Of a stretch of 64,000 bases of DNA, positions 11,771 to 22,014 are shown in pieces. Both the position numbers and the translations under genes were made by a program. How positions within the stretch are numbered: the first letter of the stretch is position 1; each line of letters begins with the position of its first letter. Below the pieces are notes generated by a model. It was not told where the DNA came from. It searched no databases and saw only the letters and a program-made list of their open reading frames with translations. The DNA is from Volutella citrinella (lineage: Eukaryota; Ascomycota; Sordariomycetes; Hypocreales; Nectriaceae), in assembly GCA_034401135.1 (NCBI GenBank), contig JAWZSP010000003.1:4526001-4590000 (forward strand), read 5' to 3'.

Positions 11771-13211
11771 TCACCGTCCAGGCGCCTGGATGTGTATCTT
11801 CTGACACCAGTCCCGCCCATGGGCCACCTGGTAGTCGCAAAGTCTAGTCTCCATGAAAATACTGATGATTCCTGCGATGCAAATGCCACCACTATCACTC
11901 ACACTCGTTGCTCCGAGGCTGAACTCTCGATCCTCGACTGGGACGTTGTCCATGATCTCAGCAAAGCAATTTACATACACGGCGCCGCCCAACAAGCCTT
12001 CCCAGAATATGATGATGAACACGAGGTAGACGGACGGGATGAAATAGAACAATGCGTGAAGTGTCAAAAGGACCAAGTTGCCCACCTGGAGCAGGGAAGG
12101 CAGGTAGAGCAGATGAATGCGGTAGAAAGGCGTCGATGATCGCGAAATGAAGACACCAAGCTGGTAGAGAAATCCATAGAATGGATAGAAGCCGCGGAAT
12201 TCCCGGAAAGGGGACTCTTCTACTGGAAATAGCAGCGTGGGCGCGACGCCTTGGTTAATGGTGTATTCTGCGACGTAGACAAGCATCAACGGGGCCATGT
12301 ATGGTATCACGAGGCCACGAGCCCGTCGCAGATTCTGGCGGAATGACGAGGCGCCTGAAGCGGTGTGTCCTGCGTATGCCGTCGAGGCAGCTGCGCCACC
12401 GGGAGCCAAGAGAGCCGACGACGCTGCATCTCGCCCAATGCCATCCAAATCCTCTGCGTCGATATCGTGCTCCGGCACGGCGTCGTAGCCCTTCTGCTGG
12501 GCCCCATCATTTAGCGGCCCATGCGGCAGGACGAAAAAGAAGCTGATGAACATAATGGCAGGCAGGCAAGCCGAAAAGAGCAAGCTGTCACGAACGCTGA
12601 AGCGCCAAGTCTCCGTCAGCAGCACATAGAGCCCCGCGCCAACCAGCCCAGCCGCGCCGGTCCCCGATCCCCAGCCCGCGAGGCTCAAGGGCCCATAGTA
12701 GTGTGTCAGGCCGAGGAAGCTGAGCTCGCCGCCGCCGCTGCTGAGGCTAGCGAGGACGACGCCGACCATCTTGACGGCGACGGACTGGGATGCGGGGGTG
12801 AGGGCAACCATGAGCATCCCAATGACCGACAGGGTGATGAAGACGAGGATTCGGACATTATACGGCACTCGATGGATGAAGTACGGGGCGACCAGCTTGG
12901 TGAGGAAGGAGGGCGCGACGTCGGCGAGCAGGACGATGCCCTTGGGGAGCGAACCGACGAGGTCTTGGGCGGCGGAGAGGATGATGACGTAGAGCACATT
13001 GTTGATGAGGCCTAGCGCATTGTCAGTGGTTCTGCCTGGCAAAAAGGATTGTCCATCCCGTCTTCAACGTACCAAAGAGCCAGAAGGCCACGGCGACCTT
13101 GATATCTGGGTTCCTGAGCATCGACGTCAGCCGCGCCCGGTACCGGCCAAAGGACGACGATGCCGAGCCCGGTAGGGGCAAGAGACCGGACGACGACGGT
13201 GAGCGATTCAT
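11771..13211 (-). CDS. BTN1: CLN3/battenin family vacuolar membrane protein
   Basis: Homologue of yeast Btn1 and human CLN3, a multispanning vacuolar/lysosomal membrane protein linked to vacuolar pH and arginine balance. Exons 13073-13211 and 11771-13011, intron 61 nt, exon sum 1,380 nt, 459 aa. Family landmarks: [24 protein letters not shown] near the N terminus, the small-residue run [15 protein letters not shown], a cytosolic loop rich in Asp and Ala, and the C-terminal block [10 protein letters not shown] followed by [16 protein letters not shown]. About ten hydrophobic segments. Longer than yeast Btn1 (408 aa) mainly through the central loop. Start at 13211 gives a Ser-rich cytosolic head. 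Confidence 0.93.
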
Positions 13212-13650
13212 GGCTGCCGTGGGAGGTCGCAATTGCGTTGCGTGCCCAGGGACATTGCGCTGGGCGGGGATGTGAAACTGTCAAGTTGTGCGCACGCGAC
13301 GTCCTGGATGTTACCAGCCGCTTCCGTTATCAGTCACGAGCCTGTGACGGGCGGTGCGTGATAAGAGATCGGGTGGGTCCGATGACGTCGCACCAACAGC
13401 TACCCTAGGGTTGCTAATTTTAGCCTCATTTGTTCTTAAGACTGCACGAAGGTTGGAAGAGACGGGGATTTCTTGCATCGAGCGCCATCAATATTTAGGA
13501 AGGGCATTCATTGTGTATAATATATTAGATGCCGAATGCCGTGCTTTAGACTATCTACTGGACGTGTGTATTTCTCTATGAAACCATCACAATCTCGTCG
13601 AGACGAAATGCGAAGGAGACAAGGCCAAGCGAAAGCCAAAGGCCTCTGCT
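13212..13650. other. Intergenic region
   Basis: 439 bases between two minus-strand genes, with the BTN1 5' flank and an AT-rich 3' flank of the permease gene. No other feature seen. Confidence 0.4.
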
Positions 13651-15487
13651 TTACAAGGCCCACTTGAAAAGAGGGCTCTTTTCGCCTAGTCGCCTCAATT
13701 CCTCCTCGGTATACCGCTCGTTGATTTCCTCCATCGTGATCTGGGCCTTCTTTGCGTTGGCTCGCTTCAGCAACAACTCGAGCAGAGTTGCCGCAACGAT
13801 TCCAGCAAGGCCAAAGGCCAAGGAGGTTCCGAAACCTGTAGGATAGCGGGGAGCCTCCTTGTCGAGGTAGATGTAGGATCCAATGAGGCCACCGATGTTG
13901 CCAATGCAGACAAGGAGACCGATGCTGATGGATCGCTTGGCGGGATCAGGGGTGTTGGCAACGTTCCATGCGTTAACTCCTGGCAGAATTGGGTACATGC
14001 TATTGCACGGAGTTAGTCATGTTTGACGTAGGGATGGAGGTTGGATAACTTACCCGAAGCAGGCCAGGCAAACTGCAAAGTAGCAGAGAGCGACATTGGA
14101 CTCGACATCACCAGACTTGGCAAACAGGATGATGAAGGACGTCACAAGGCAGCACTGAGGTCCCAGGATGAAGGGATAGCGCCAAGAGTATTTGTCGGCA
14201 AAAATGGCAAAGGCATAAGCCGAGATGGCTCCAACCGCATAGGGAGGGATGGTCATGAGCTGCGCAGTCGAGGACTTGTAGCCCATTCCTTTGAGAATGC
14301 TGGGCATGGTGAACTTCATGGCGTAGTTGGGCACCGCGTTGGACCAGTTGGCAAAGGTCAGGAGATAAATCTTGTAGTCGCCCAGAATCTCCTTGAAGAG
14401 GCGCAGGTTGAAGTGGCTGTCGCCGTCCTTGTAATCTCCGGGCGCAGTGACGCGGCGCTGAAGCTGGCGCAGCTCCAGATATCGGATCTCGTCGGCCTCG
14501 AGCCAGCCGGTCGAGAGGGCGGGGGTGTCACAGAGCAAGAAGAAGCACATGACAGCCACGGCGACCGTGAAGATGCCCTCAATGATGAAGATCCAGCGCC
14601 AGCCCTCGAGGCCGGCGAGGCCGTCCATCTTGGCAATGGCAAAGGCGAGCAGGCCGGAGAAGGCTCCACCAGTGGCTGCTGACGTGTATAGGATGGCGAT
14701 GCGGACTTGGGTCTCGTTGGGCAGGTACCAGTTGGAGATGATCAAAATAGCACCGGGGAGGAAACCAGCTCTGCGGGACAGTTAGGATATGTGAGCATTG
14801 TTGGAGGGAGGAGGCCACTCACTCAAAGATACCGAGGAGGAATCTGATAGCCAACAGACCAGCGTAGTTTTGGATGATTCCGGTCAAGGTCATGATGGTT
14901 CCCCAGATGAAGACAATGCTTCCCATGTAGAATGAAGGCCTCTTGACCCTGTGAAGAATCATGTTCGAGGGCACCTCTGTACTCAGTCGTCAGTCGTCAG
15001 CATCCCCAAGTTGGGATCGTCTGATTGAGAATACTCACCGAAAAGAACAAAGGGGATGAAGAAGATGGCAACGGCAACATTGTACTGAATGCCCTTGAGG
15101 TGCAGATCCTCAGTGAGACCCTCAATCTTGGCATTTCCTAGAAGGAAGCTGGATTAGCGGACGCCGGCAAAGAGAATTCTTGAATGGAGGACTTACCGAT
15201 GTTTGTCTTGTCAAGGTACGCGATGAGATAGAGAAGAACAAGCATAGGAACCAGTCTCAGCTGAGAAGTTGCTGTTAGTTGCCATGTCCCTCTCGTAGAG
15301 TGCAGGGGTTTCGTACGTCAACCTTGCGAAGGATCTTCTTCTTCCGGTCGTCGGGGAAGTTGTTGACAAAGTCCACGTCATCCTGAGACATGCCAAAGTG
15401 TCGGTTCTCCTCGTGGAAAATCTCCGACTTCTCCTTGGGCAGCGCCTCAACGTCAGCTCCCTCGTGGGAATTGGATCTGGCGGTCAT
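13651..15487 (-). CDS. MFS permease, allantoate/nicotinate (ACS/Dal5-Tna1) family
   Basis: Anion:cation symporter family permease, likely importing a small organic acid. Six exons: 15317-15487, 15197-15260, 15039-15137, 14823-14976, 14054-14770, 13651-13999; introns 56, 59, 62, 52 and 54 nt; exon sum 1,554 nt, 517 aa. Family marks are the first helix ending in AYLDKTNIGNAKIEGL, then FEVPSNMILHRVKRP, GIFEAGFLPGAI, and GWRWIFIIEG at the helix 6 end. Twelve hydrophobic segments are expected. It is divergent from a DapA-family aldolase whose ATG is 815 bases away, and a Zn2Cys6 regulator lies beyond that. This suggests uptake of the compound that the aldolase handles. The direction and substrate are inferred. 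Confidence 0.92.
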
Positions 15488-15597
15488 GGTGTTGTAGACA
15501 GTTGAGTAGACTCAGTAGAGTTGGGTGAATAGAGTTTGGAGTGGACACTGTTGGAGAGTCTGGGGAATCTGGGGGAAGAGGCCAGAGTCAGGCGAGT

Positions 15598-15605
15598 CTT
15601 ATATA
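15598..15605 (-). promoter_or_regulatory. TATA box of the permease gene
   Basis: TATATAAG on the minus strand, about 111 nt upstream of the ATG at 15487. Confidence 0.45.
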
Positions 15606-16150
15606 CCAGCCATGGGAGGGCAACAATGGCGCGTTTGGACCTCCTCCTCGCTGTCGACCCCAGAAATCTGGGGTTGCGTGTGGAGGGTTTGGAGTTGTGG
15701 AGGTGTGGGGGATGGGCTGGTCCGGAAATGTGAAAGGTTCGCCAGCAACCCAGGACATCCCTGCGCTAGTGAACCGCGTGAACTGGGTCTAGAATGGAGG
15801 AGCCAAACTAGTGGTCCGAATGCCGGTCGTGGCGCGTTTTCGTATAATGAGGTCGGCATATGTTTGAGGGGGGGCGAGGGGAAATCCGGGAATCCGGGAG
15901 TCCGAGGGCGATCCGGATTTCACTAGTGGCGTAGTTTGCAACGCTAAGAGAGACGTATGTGCCGTGGCCCATGTGAGGTCGCCCTGCCAAGAGAGGCGTA
16001 TGTGTCGTGGTCCCATCCTACAACAACATCGAGCAATGTGAATCAAGGCGTGTCCGGACTATTCGGATTCTTTCGGATTATGGCGTCGATGAGCCCACCT
16101 ATATGGCTCGTCGCCAGTTTCATAGCCGATCATCATCGCGACCTGTGACT

Positions 16151-16156
16151 TATAAA
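16151..16156 (+). promoter_or_regulatory. TATA box of the aldolase gene
   Basis: TATAAA about 146 nt upstream of the ATG at 16302. Confidence 0.45.
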
Positions 16157-16301
16157 GATGAGCATGATTGTGCAGAACAATCATCTCATCCATCACAATC
16201 ACACCAAGCAATTCAGTCATCACTACCAATCTCAAAGAGCCAGTCTCTGAATCAATCAATCCATCTTACAACTCATCTTCTACTTCATCACTTCCATCAC
16301 A

Positions 16302-17228
16302 ATGGCTCTCGACCTCAAAGGACTTGTCCCCGCCCCGGTGACCCCCTTCACCGAAGACGGCCGGGTTGACTATGACGCTATCCAGCGCCTCGGATCCTGG
16401 CTTGGCAGCATTTCCGGCGTCAAGGGTCTCGTTGTCCTTGGCCACGCTGGCGAGGGCACTTTCCTCACCCCTGAGGAGCAGCTGAGCGTCATCAAGGCCT
16501 TTGTGGCCTCAGTCAACAACCGGATTCCCATCATTGCTGGCATCACCGGCGAGGGAACTGAGACGGCCGCCCTCGAGGCCAAGCGGGCCAAGGAGGCTGG
16601 CGCCCAGGCCGGTCTCCTGTACCCTTCGCACGGCTGGCTTCGCTTCGGCTACCAGCCCGGGGCCCCCCAGGACCGCTACAAGGTCGTCTACGAGGTCTCC
16701 AAGCTGCCTCTCATCCTGTTCCAGTACCCCGACAACACCAAGGCCACCTACAACCTGCAGACGCTCCTGGACATTGCCGCCCAGCCCGGTGTCATTGCCA
16801 TGAAGAACGGCGTCCGCAACATGCGCCGCTGGGACACCGAGATCCCCGTCTTCCGCCGTGAGCGCCCCGACGTGCCCGTGCTGACTTGCCACGACGAGTA
16901 CCTCCTCCACACTGCCTTTGACGTCGACGGCATGCTGGTTGGCTACGGCAACATCGCCCCCGAGCCCCTGATCCAGCTGATCGAGGCCGGCAAGGCCAAG
17001 GACTACAAGCGGGCCCGCGAGATCCACGACCAGCTGCTGCCCGTGACCAAGGCCGTGTACCACCGCGGGTCTCACATGGAGGGCACCGTGGCGCTCAAGC
17101 ACGCCCTTGTTGCTCGCGGCATCCTGACTCACGCTACCGTGCGATCGCCGCTGATGCCTCTGGTGGACGGCGCCGAGGCCGAGATCCACGCCGCCATCTC
17201 TTCGGCCGCTCTGAGCAAGGTTGCTTGA
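16302..17228 (+). CDS. DapA-family aldolase/hydratase
   Basis: Intronless, 308 aa, the usual length of the dihydrodipicolinate synthase superfamily (class I aldolases and lyases of the TIM-barrel type). N-terminal VPAPVTPFTEDGRVD is diagnostic. The Schiff-base Lys is probably K168 (VIAMKNG). The loop that reads GTTGES in bacterial DapA reads GHAGEG here, and the position of the catalytic Tyr (LYNVPS) reads LFQYPD, so Phe replaces Tyr. Fungi do not make lysine by this pathway, so a catabolic role on a 2-keto-3-deoxy sugar acid or similar pyruvate-yielding substrate is more likely. High third-position GC suggests strong expression. Neighbours are a divergent ACS-family permease and a downstream Zn2Cys6 regulator in the same direction. 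Exact substrate unknown. Confidence 0.9.
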   Translation: MALDLKGLVPAPVTPFTEDGRVDYDAIQRLGSWLGSISGVKGLVVLGHAGEGTFLTPEEQLSVIKAFVASVNNRIPIIAGITGEGTETAALEAKRAKEAGAQAGLLYPSHGWLRFGYQPGAPQDRYKVVYEVSKLPLILFQYPDNTKATYNLQTLLDIAAQPGVIAMKNGVRNMRRWDTEIPVFRRERPDVPVLTCHDEYLLHTAFDVDGMLVGYGNIAPEPLIQLIEAGKAKDYKRAREIHDQLLPVTKAVYHRGSHMEGTVALKHALVARGILTHATVRSPLMPLVDGAEAEIHAAISSAALSKVA

Positions 17229-17856
17229 TTTTGTGCAAGCATTTGAGAGTAGACAGGCACTAAGAAATGCCACCGGGGTCTCCGGAACAGGACTGGAGTG
17301 CAGATAGATGCACGGTGGTTTGCATTGCATAAGCATAGTCACATAGATAGAGTGCCATGTATCAAATGAAAAAAGTTGCAACATATAATGAACAGACATG
17401 GAAGTCCATGATGATGCTTAAAAGATGCAGCGAATGGCTTACAGAGCTGGATAGTAAAGAGACCTCGCCAAAAAGTGAATCCAAGGACTGCGAAGTCCAG
17501 TATGTTTGCAGCCATCACGAAAATTTGTCATGGCAACTTGTCATGGAACTTGTCATGACCTCGTGAGAGTTTGCCATCAGACGATGGATCGAATTTGAAG
17601 CCATCTCCAGCCAATTTGAGTTCCGGACTACCCCAAGCCGCCGTAGCAGTGGCTTGAGCCTGGTGCCACACACCTCGCAAGACTCCGCAGACCCCGCACC
17701 CCATATAAAATATAAATCCGGGGGTCGTCCCCAAGCTTTTCCGGAGGCCAAGGCCAACCCAGGAGTCGTCCAGGTTGATAATCGGACTGCCCACGCCCCC
17801 GCAGAGTCTCCAGGACAGCCCTGGCATCGTGCACATCTGTTACCGCTCCACTAGTC
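17229..17856. promoter_or_regulatory. Region between aldolase and regulator, regulator promoter
   Basis: 628 bases. Contains TCCGGA at 17281-17286, 17622-17627 and 17740-17745, and an AT-rich TATA element. No gene supported. Confidence 0.4.
17703..17717 (+). promoter_or_regulatory. TATA element of the Zn2Cys6 gene
   Basis: Two overlapping TATAAA-like elements, about 140-154 nt upstream of the ATG at 17857. Confidence 0.45.
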
Positions 17857-20240
17857 ATGGCATCTCCCGGCCAGAATCAGCCGTTTGGGGTCTCGACGCC
17901 CATGTCCGAGGCGTCGTCGGGCAGCACCCCACGAATCCGAGCGCGAGCCCGGGAATCCGAAGCACCACCAAGGGAGGCTCCGACTTCAGCCTCAACAACA
18001 GCAACAACAACAACAACAGCCAACCGCCGACGAGCCGCAAAAGTCAGCCGGGCCTGCGACCACTGCAAGGCAAAGAAGCTCAAGTGCACTGGAGTCATCC
18101 CGTGCGACATCTGCGTCAAGAGGGGAATAACCTGCCAGTACGACGCCGCATATCGCCGCGGACGACCACCGACTCCTGCGTCTGCCAATCACAACGATGA
18201 CTCGCCTCAGAATGCCTCGGATACCCCGACGAGGAGCGAGAGACGGTGAGGGAGGAAGCAATCCATCAGTTGTTTATACTCGACCTGCTCACACACATCC
18301 ACCAGGGCTCCGGAAACAGCGATAGCCGTCACGACTCCTCCTCCTCAGGCTCCTCAACCAAACAACAGCAGCCACCCCAAGCCAACACCCCATTACACCC
18401 CCGAGCTGGAGAGCACGGAAATCGAAGGCCAGCTGTTCGACCCCACGTCCAACCTCGCATTCATCCATCGTGCCTGGCGCCGGCTAGCTCTGCAGAAGAG
18501 GCATGCCGAACCGCCCGTGTCGACCACGTCCGAAAACCTGCAGCCGCTCACGTCCGCGGGCGACAAGCCCTTCACGGCCAACGGCGCCCGGGACCTCATG
18601 TTCCTGGATCGCCAGAGCACCGTCGACCTCTTCAACTTTTACTTTGACAACTGCGTTGTTACGTATCGGGTCCTGCACCGCCCGAGCTGCCTGGCCTGGC
18701 TGGACACGGTCCTCAACAATGTCCAGGCCAACCTGCCCCTGCACACTGGCTTGGGCCACGGCAAAGCTTCGATTGTGCTGACGATACTCTCCATTGCCAG
18801 CTTGAGGCAGCACAAGATTGTGTGGATCCCCTCGAGTGAAGCTGAGGACTCGTTTGCCCTGAGACAGAGCGAGCAGTACTTTACCAGCTCCCTCGCCCTC
18901 ACAGCAGAAGAGACCGGCCTGCCCCGGCTCGAGGCTGCCCAGGCACGTATATTGCAGGTCCTCTACCTGCTGCAGACGTCGCGGATGAACCAGGCGTGGT
19001 ACACCTTTGGAAACACCATCCCCGTCATATCAGCCCTTGGTCTGCACCGCAAGGCTGCTCGTCACCGGGTCGCCACCGCCAACACCAGCTTTGCGCCAGA
19101 CTATATCACCGTCGAGTGCCAGAAACGCACATTCTGGGTCGTCTACACCATCGACAAGTACCTTTCGGTCGTGTTTGGTCGGCCACGGTACTACCACGAC
19201 GATGACATCGACCAAATCTTCCCGGACCGCGTCAACGACGAGGACATGACGCCCCAGGGACCTTCGCTGGCCGAGCCCAGCATGGACTGCCACGTCGACT
19301 CGCTGATATTCCACGCCAGGCACGTCCATCTCCCCGGCTGCTGTGGATAAACAGTGCTAATTTCATCTAGGATTGCTCGGATCATCGACAACACCTCCCG
19401 CGAAGTCTACTCGCTCAAGATGGCCGACAGCGCCGAGCAGCTAGCGGCCGCAAAACGCTACACACTCGAACTGCGCCAGTGGCGAGACGCGCTGCCGCCT
19501 CACCTGGGCACGGTGCGGCCGTCGAGCCTGATCCCGAGCTTCAGTCGCCAGGCCATTGCGCTCAAGCTCGCGTACTGCCACGCCGTCATGCACGCCAACC
19601 GGCCGTTCCTCCTAGAGCAGTCTGTCGATACGTGCCAGGAGGACCTGCGCATGTGCGTCACCGAGTGCATAGGCGCCGCCAAGGTGGCCCTGGAGACGGT
19701 TGACTCCATGTTCTGCGACAGGAGCCTGGCCGTGTACATGCTCTGGTGGCTCCCGTACGTCACCTTTTGCGCGCTGGCCGTCGTGTACGTATGGCAGATC
19801 CAGAAGAAGGTCAGCGGCCTGGCCGAGCCCGAGGACGCGCACCTGTTCTCGCTCGCGGAGAGGTGCCAGAGCCACCTGGCGCAGTCGATATCGGCCGAGT
19901 CGGCCAGCAGGCGGTACAGCGTCATCATCGAGGAGCTGCGGCTGCAGGCCAAGCACGGCTCGTCGAGGAGCTCCCTGAACCCGCAGTCGTCGCTGCAGAG
20001 CCAGAACCCGGGAGGAGAATACCTCGAGACGCTCCCGGACAGCCTTGGGCCGTTGCTGGAAGACGAGAGCGAGGACTCGTTCCAGTCGGCGTATCACTCC
20101 CTCAGCCAATGGCAAGCCACTGACTGGCTTGATTTGGATTCTTCGGTAAGAATACCTCTCCAGGATACATGTTGCACCTAGACTGACGGGAGCAGGCGTT
20201 TACCTTTTTCTCCGACTTAGAAGGGACTCTGATTGTCTAA
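17857..20240 (+). CDS. Zn2Cys6 transcription factor, probable cluster regulator
   Basis: Fungal binuclear-cluster regulator, 740 aa, nuclear. Exons 17857-18245, 18306-19319, 19371-20145, 20196-20240; introns 60, 51 and 50 nt; exon sum 2,223 nt. The six zinc Cys are C67, C70, C77, C83, C86 and C93 (spacing 2-6-5-2-6), preceded by Arg/Lys. A fungal-specific transcription factor domain follows (VLHRPSCLAWLD, LLQTSRMNQAWYTFGNTI, then the ALGLHRKA and RRTFW-like KRTFWVVYTIDKYLS blocks). The second intron begins GC rather than GT (AG|GCACGT), required by the frame and the family sequence HARIARIID. The last exon is only 45 nt. Its position beside the aldolase and permease, with shared TCCGGA elements, suggests local regulation. 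Confidence 0.9.
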
Positions 20241-20615
20241 TAAATAAATGGGAGCATTATCATTCTACCCAGGATGTGTGCGGATCAATAATTTACAAAA
20301 ACGAAAAGCTCACCTTGGTATACGTGGATGGTATCTGCTCCTGCGAGAGCTGAAAAGTGACAGCATGCTTTTTGCTTTATTGGTTGGCACTTTTGCTTGG
20401 CTGCGGTTCACTCATGGGTGACTTCCAGTCTCACAAGATATCACGTTGGACAGATATAGCGATTCATGAATATTACGGAGGGTAGAGGGCTACAATCCTC
20501 TTTTAACGTACCCGGCGGCTCATCTTGAAAGCATTCCGTTGCAATATCTCCCTGCTCTAGCCTCTATTGTTTGTAGCTCCTTTGGATTCTCCCATCGTGG
20601 CATTTGGTCGTTAGC
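20241..20615. other. Intergenic region, 3' flank of the regulator
   Basis: About 375 bases without a supported gene; AT-richer than its surroundings. Confidence 0.35.
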
Positions 20616-21330
20616 GATGTGCGGCAGTGCACAGGCGAGGAGCGGGAGAGTGAAGTTACCTGGGCGCACACGATTTCCGAATGCTGAAGCCAAAGGCGAT
20701 GACGGCGTTGGAGCTGTCCTTGGAAAACCCGTATCGGTTGGCGTTGGTAGTAAAGCTGGTCGACTTTAAGCCTTGTAAGGTGTTGGATTGTCTAGAGTCG
20801 ATGGATTGCTCCAGGTATATGAACAACATACCAATGTTCCAGGCGTAGCTAGGGACGACACCAGCAATCATGATCAGAGTGTTGAGGCCACGTCAACGAA
20901 CCAGTTCGGTTTGTCTTCCTTGGTTGGCGAGAAGATGCCCTGGAAGTCCGACGATCCGGCTCTGCACCAGGTTCATGACCTTGTCTAGCGCCTCGTTGAT
21001 GTGGCTTTGCACCTGTGGGATCTGACGTCAGCGTCGATGCTATGTAGGCTTCCAGAAAAGGAATTGAGGATGAGCCATCTGCAATACCTCATGGTTAGCA
21101 GCCTACTGGAGTAGGGTAGGGGTCCAACTCACCCGGCCGGCACACTAGTATCATGGCAGTGGACTTCGGTATCGCACGAGGACAGGGCAATATCAGTGCA
21201 GATGATGTTGTCCCGCCCATGGAATCCGTTCCTGACGAACTGGGAGAAGGACTGGTTATTATTGCCCGACATACAGGCAATATGCCACATAGAGCGGCTG
21301 ACTGAACTCCCCGATCAGAGCGGTGATCCA
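20616..21330 (-). pseudogene. Decayed remnant, possibly the C-terminal part of a class V (killer-toxin-like) chitinase
   Basis: On the minus strand, short conserved-looking blocks lie in order but in different frames: FVRNGFHGRDNIICTDIALS near 21235-21176, VPAGW then a 54-nt intron-like gap, VQSHINEALDKV near 21020-20985, then SPTKEDKPNWFVDVASTL near 20935-20882 in a shifted frame ending at stops, and a further block in a third frame. Spacing and composition (Cys pairs, an ILNSF-like block, then an amphipathic helix) recall the C-terminal region of large secreted fungal chitinases. There is no start and no chitinase catalytic domain here, and at least two frame changes and stops are seen. A similarity search of translated blocks would settle the family. 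Assignment is tentative. Confidence 0.3.
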
Positions 21331-22014
21331 TTCAGTCGGCGACGTCCAGTGTCTACTACTACCTGCATGTTTCTAATTTTGTTATAGATGCCGTTTCAAT
21401 CTTCGGCAACGCCTATTCGATGATTGGAAAAGTGCACCATGGGGAATTGTGTCTGCCCCCGGGCTTCCCCTTTTCTGCAATTGGCAGAATGCCCTGTCTC
21501 AGACCAAGGACCGGCGACTGGAGGCAGCTGAAGCCCTGATTCCCATCCTCGTCGTGGATAAACACATCTTACTTGCCCTGTTCTACGTGTTGTGCTCGAG
21601 CCGTATAATGCACAGACCTGAAACTCATCAGAGAATCAAGCATTTCTTTCTAAAAGACTCACTGTCGCGTTTTCTTGCTCTGAGTGAGTCAACCTCGTGG
21701 CTTAATTAGACCCATGATTCCGCTCCATCATCACAACCCTAACCCTTGGCCGTCAGTGCGGGAAGCGCCACAGCGGGACAGCGGGAGCGCCGGCAAAAGA
21801 CCGGCCCAACTTTTTTTTCCATGGCCGCCTCAATGCCGCTCGCGCCAATCCGGCTGCGAGCATTACACCATCCTCCCATCCCCTTTGCGCCGCACGCAAT
21901 CCCAAGATACCATGAGACTGGAGGAGGTCAATTCGTCTTGACCCCCGAATCCGCCGTCAACCCGAGCACCTCCGCGACATCTTCAGATCCCCAAGGCCAC
22001 CACAACCGCCCGCC
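21331..22014. other. Intergenic region upstream of CYC3
   Basis: 684 bases with only short open frames; the right end is the 5' leader of the heme lyase gene. Confidence 0.35.

Larger units (their letters stand above)
15488..16301. promoter_or_regulatory. Divergent promoter of permease and aldolase
   Basis: 814 bases shared by two divergent genes. Contains TCCGGA at 15721-15726, 15912-15917 and 16053-16058, plus TCCGGG at 15885 and 15893, and TCGGAT steps at 16062-16078. CGG/CCG elements of this kind are typical of Zn2Cys6 targets, and a Zn2Cys6 gene lies next door. The part just before 16302 is CAA/CT-rich as in strongly expressed fungal 5' leaders. Binding is inferred. Confidence 0.4.

Noticed and set aside
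12521..13015. 164-codon plus-strand open frame
   Set aside because: Antisense of BTN1, Glu/Asp/Gln-rich shadow.
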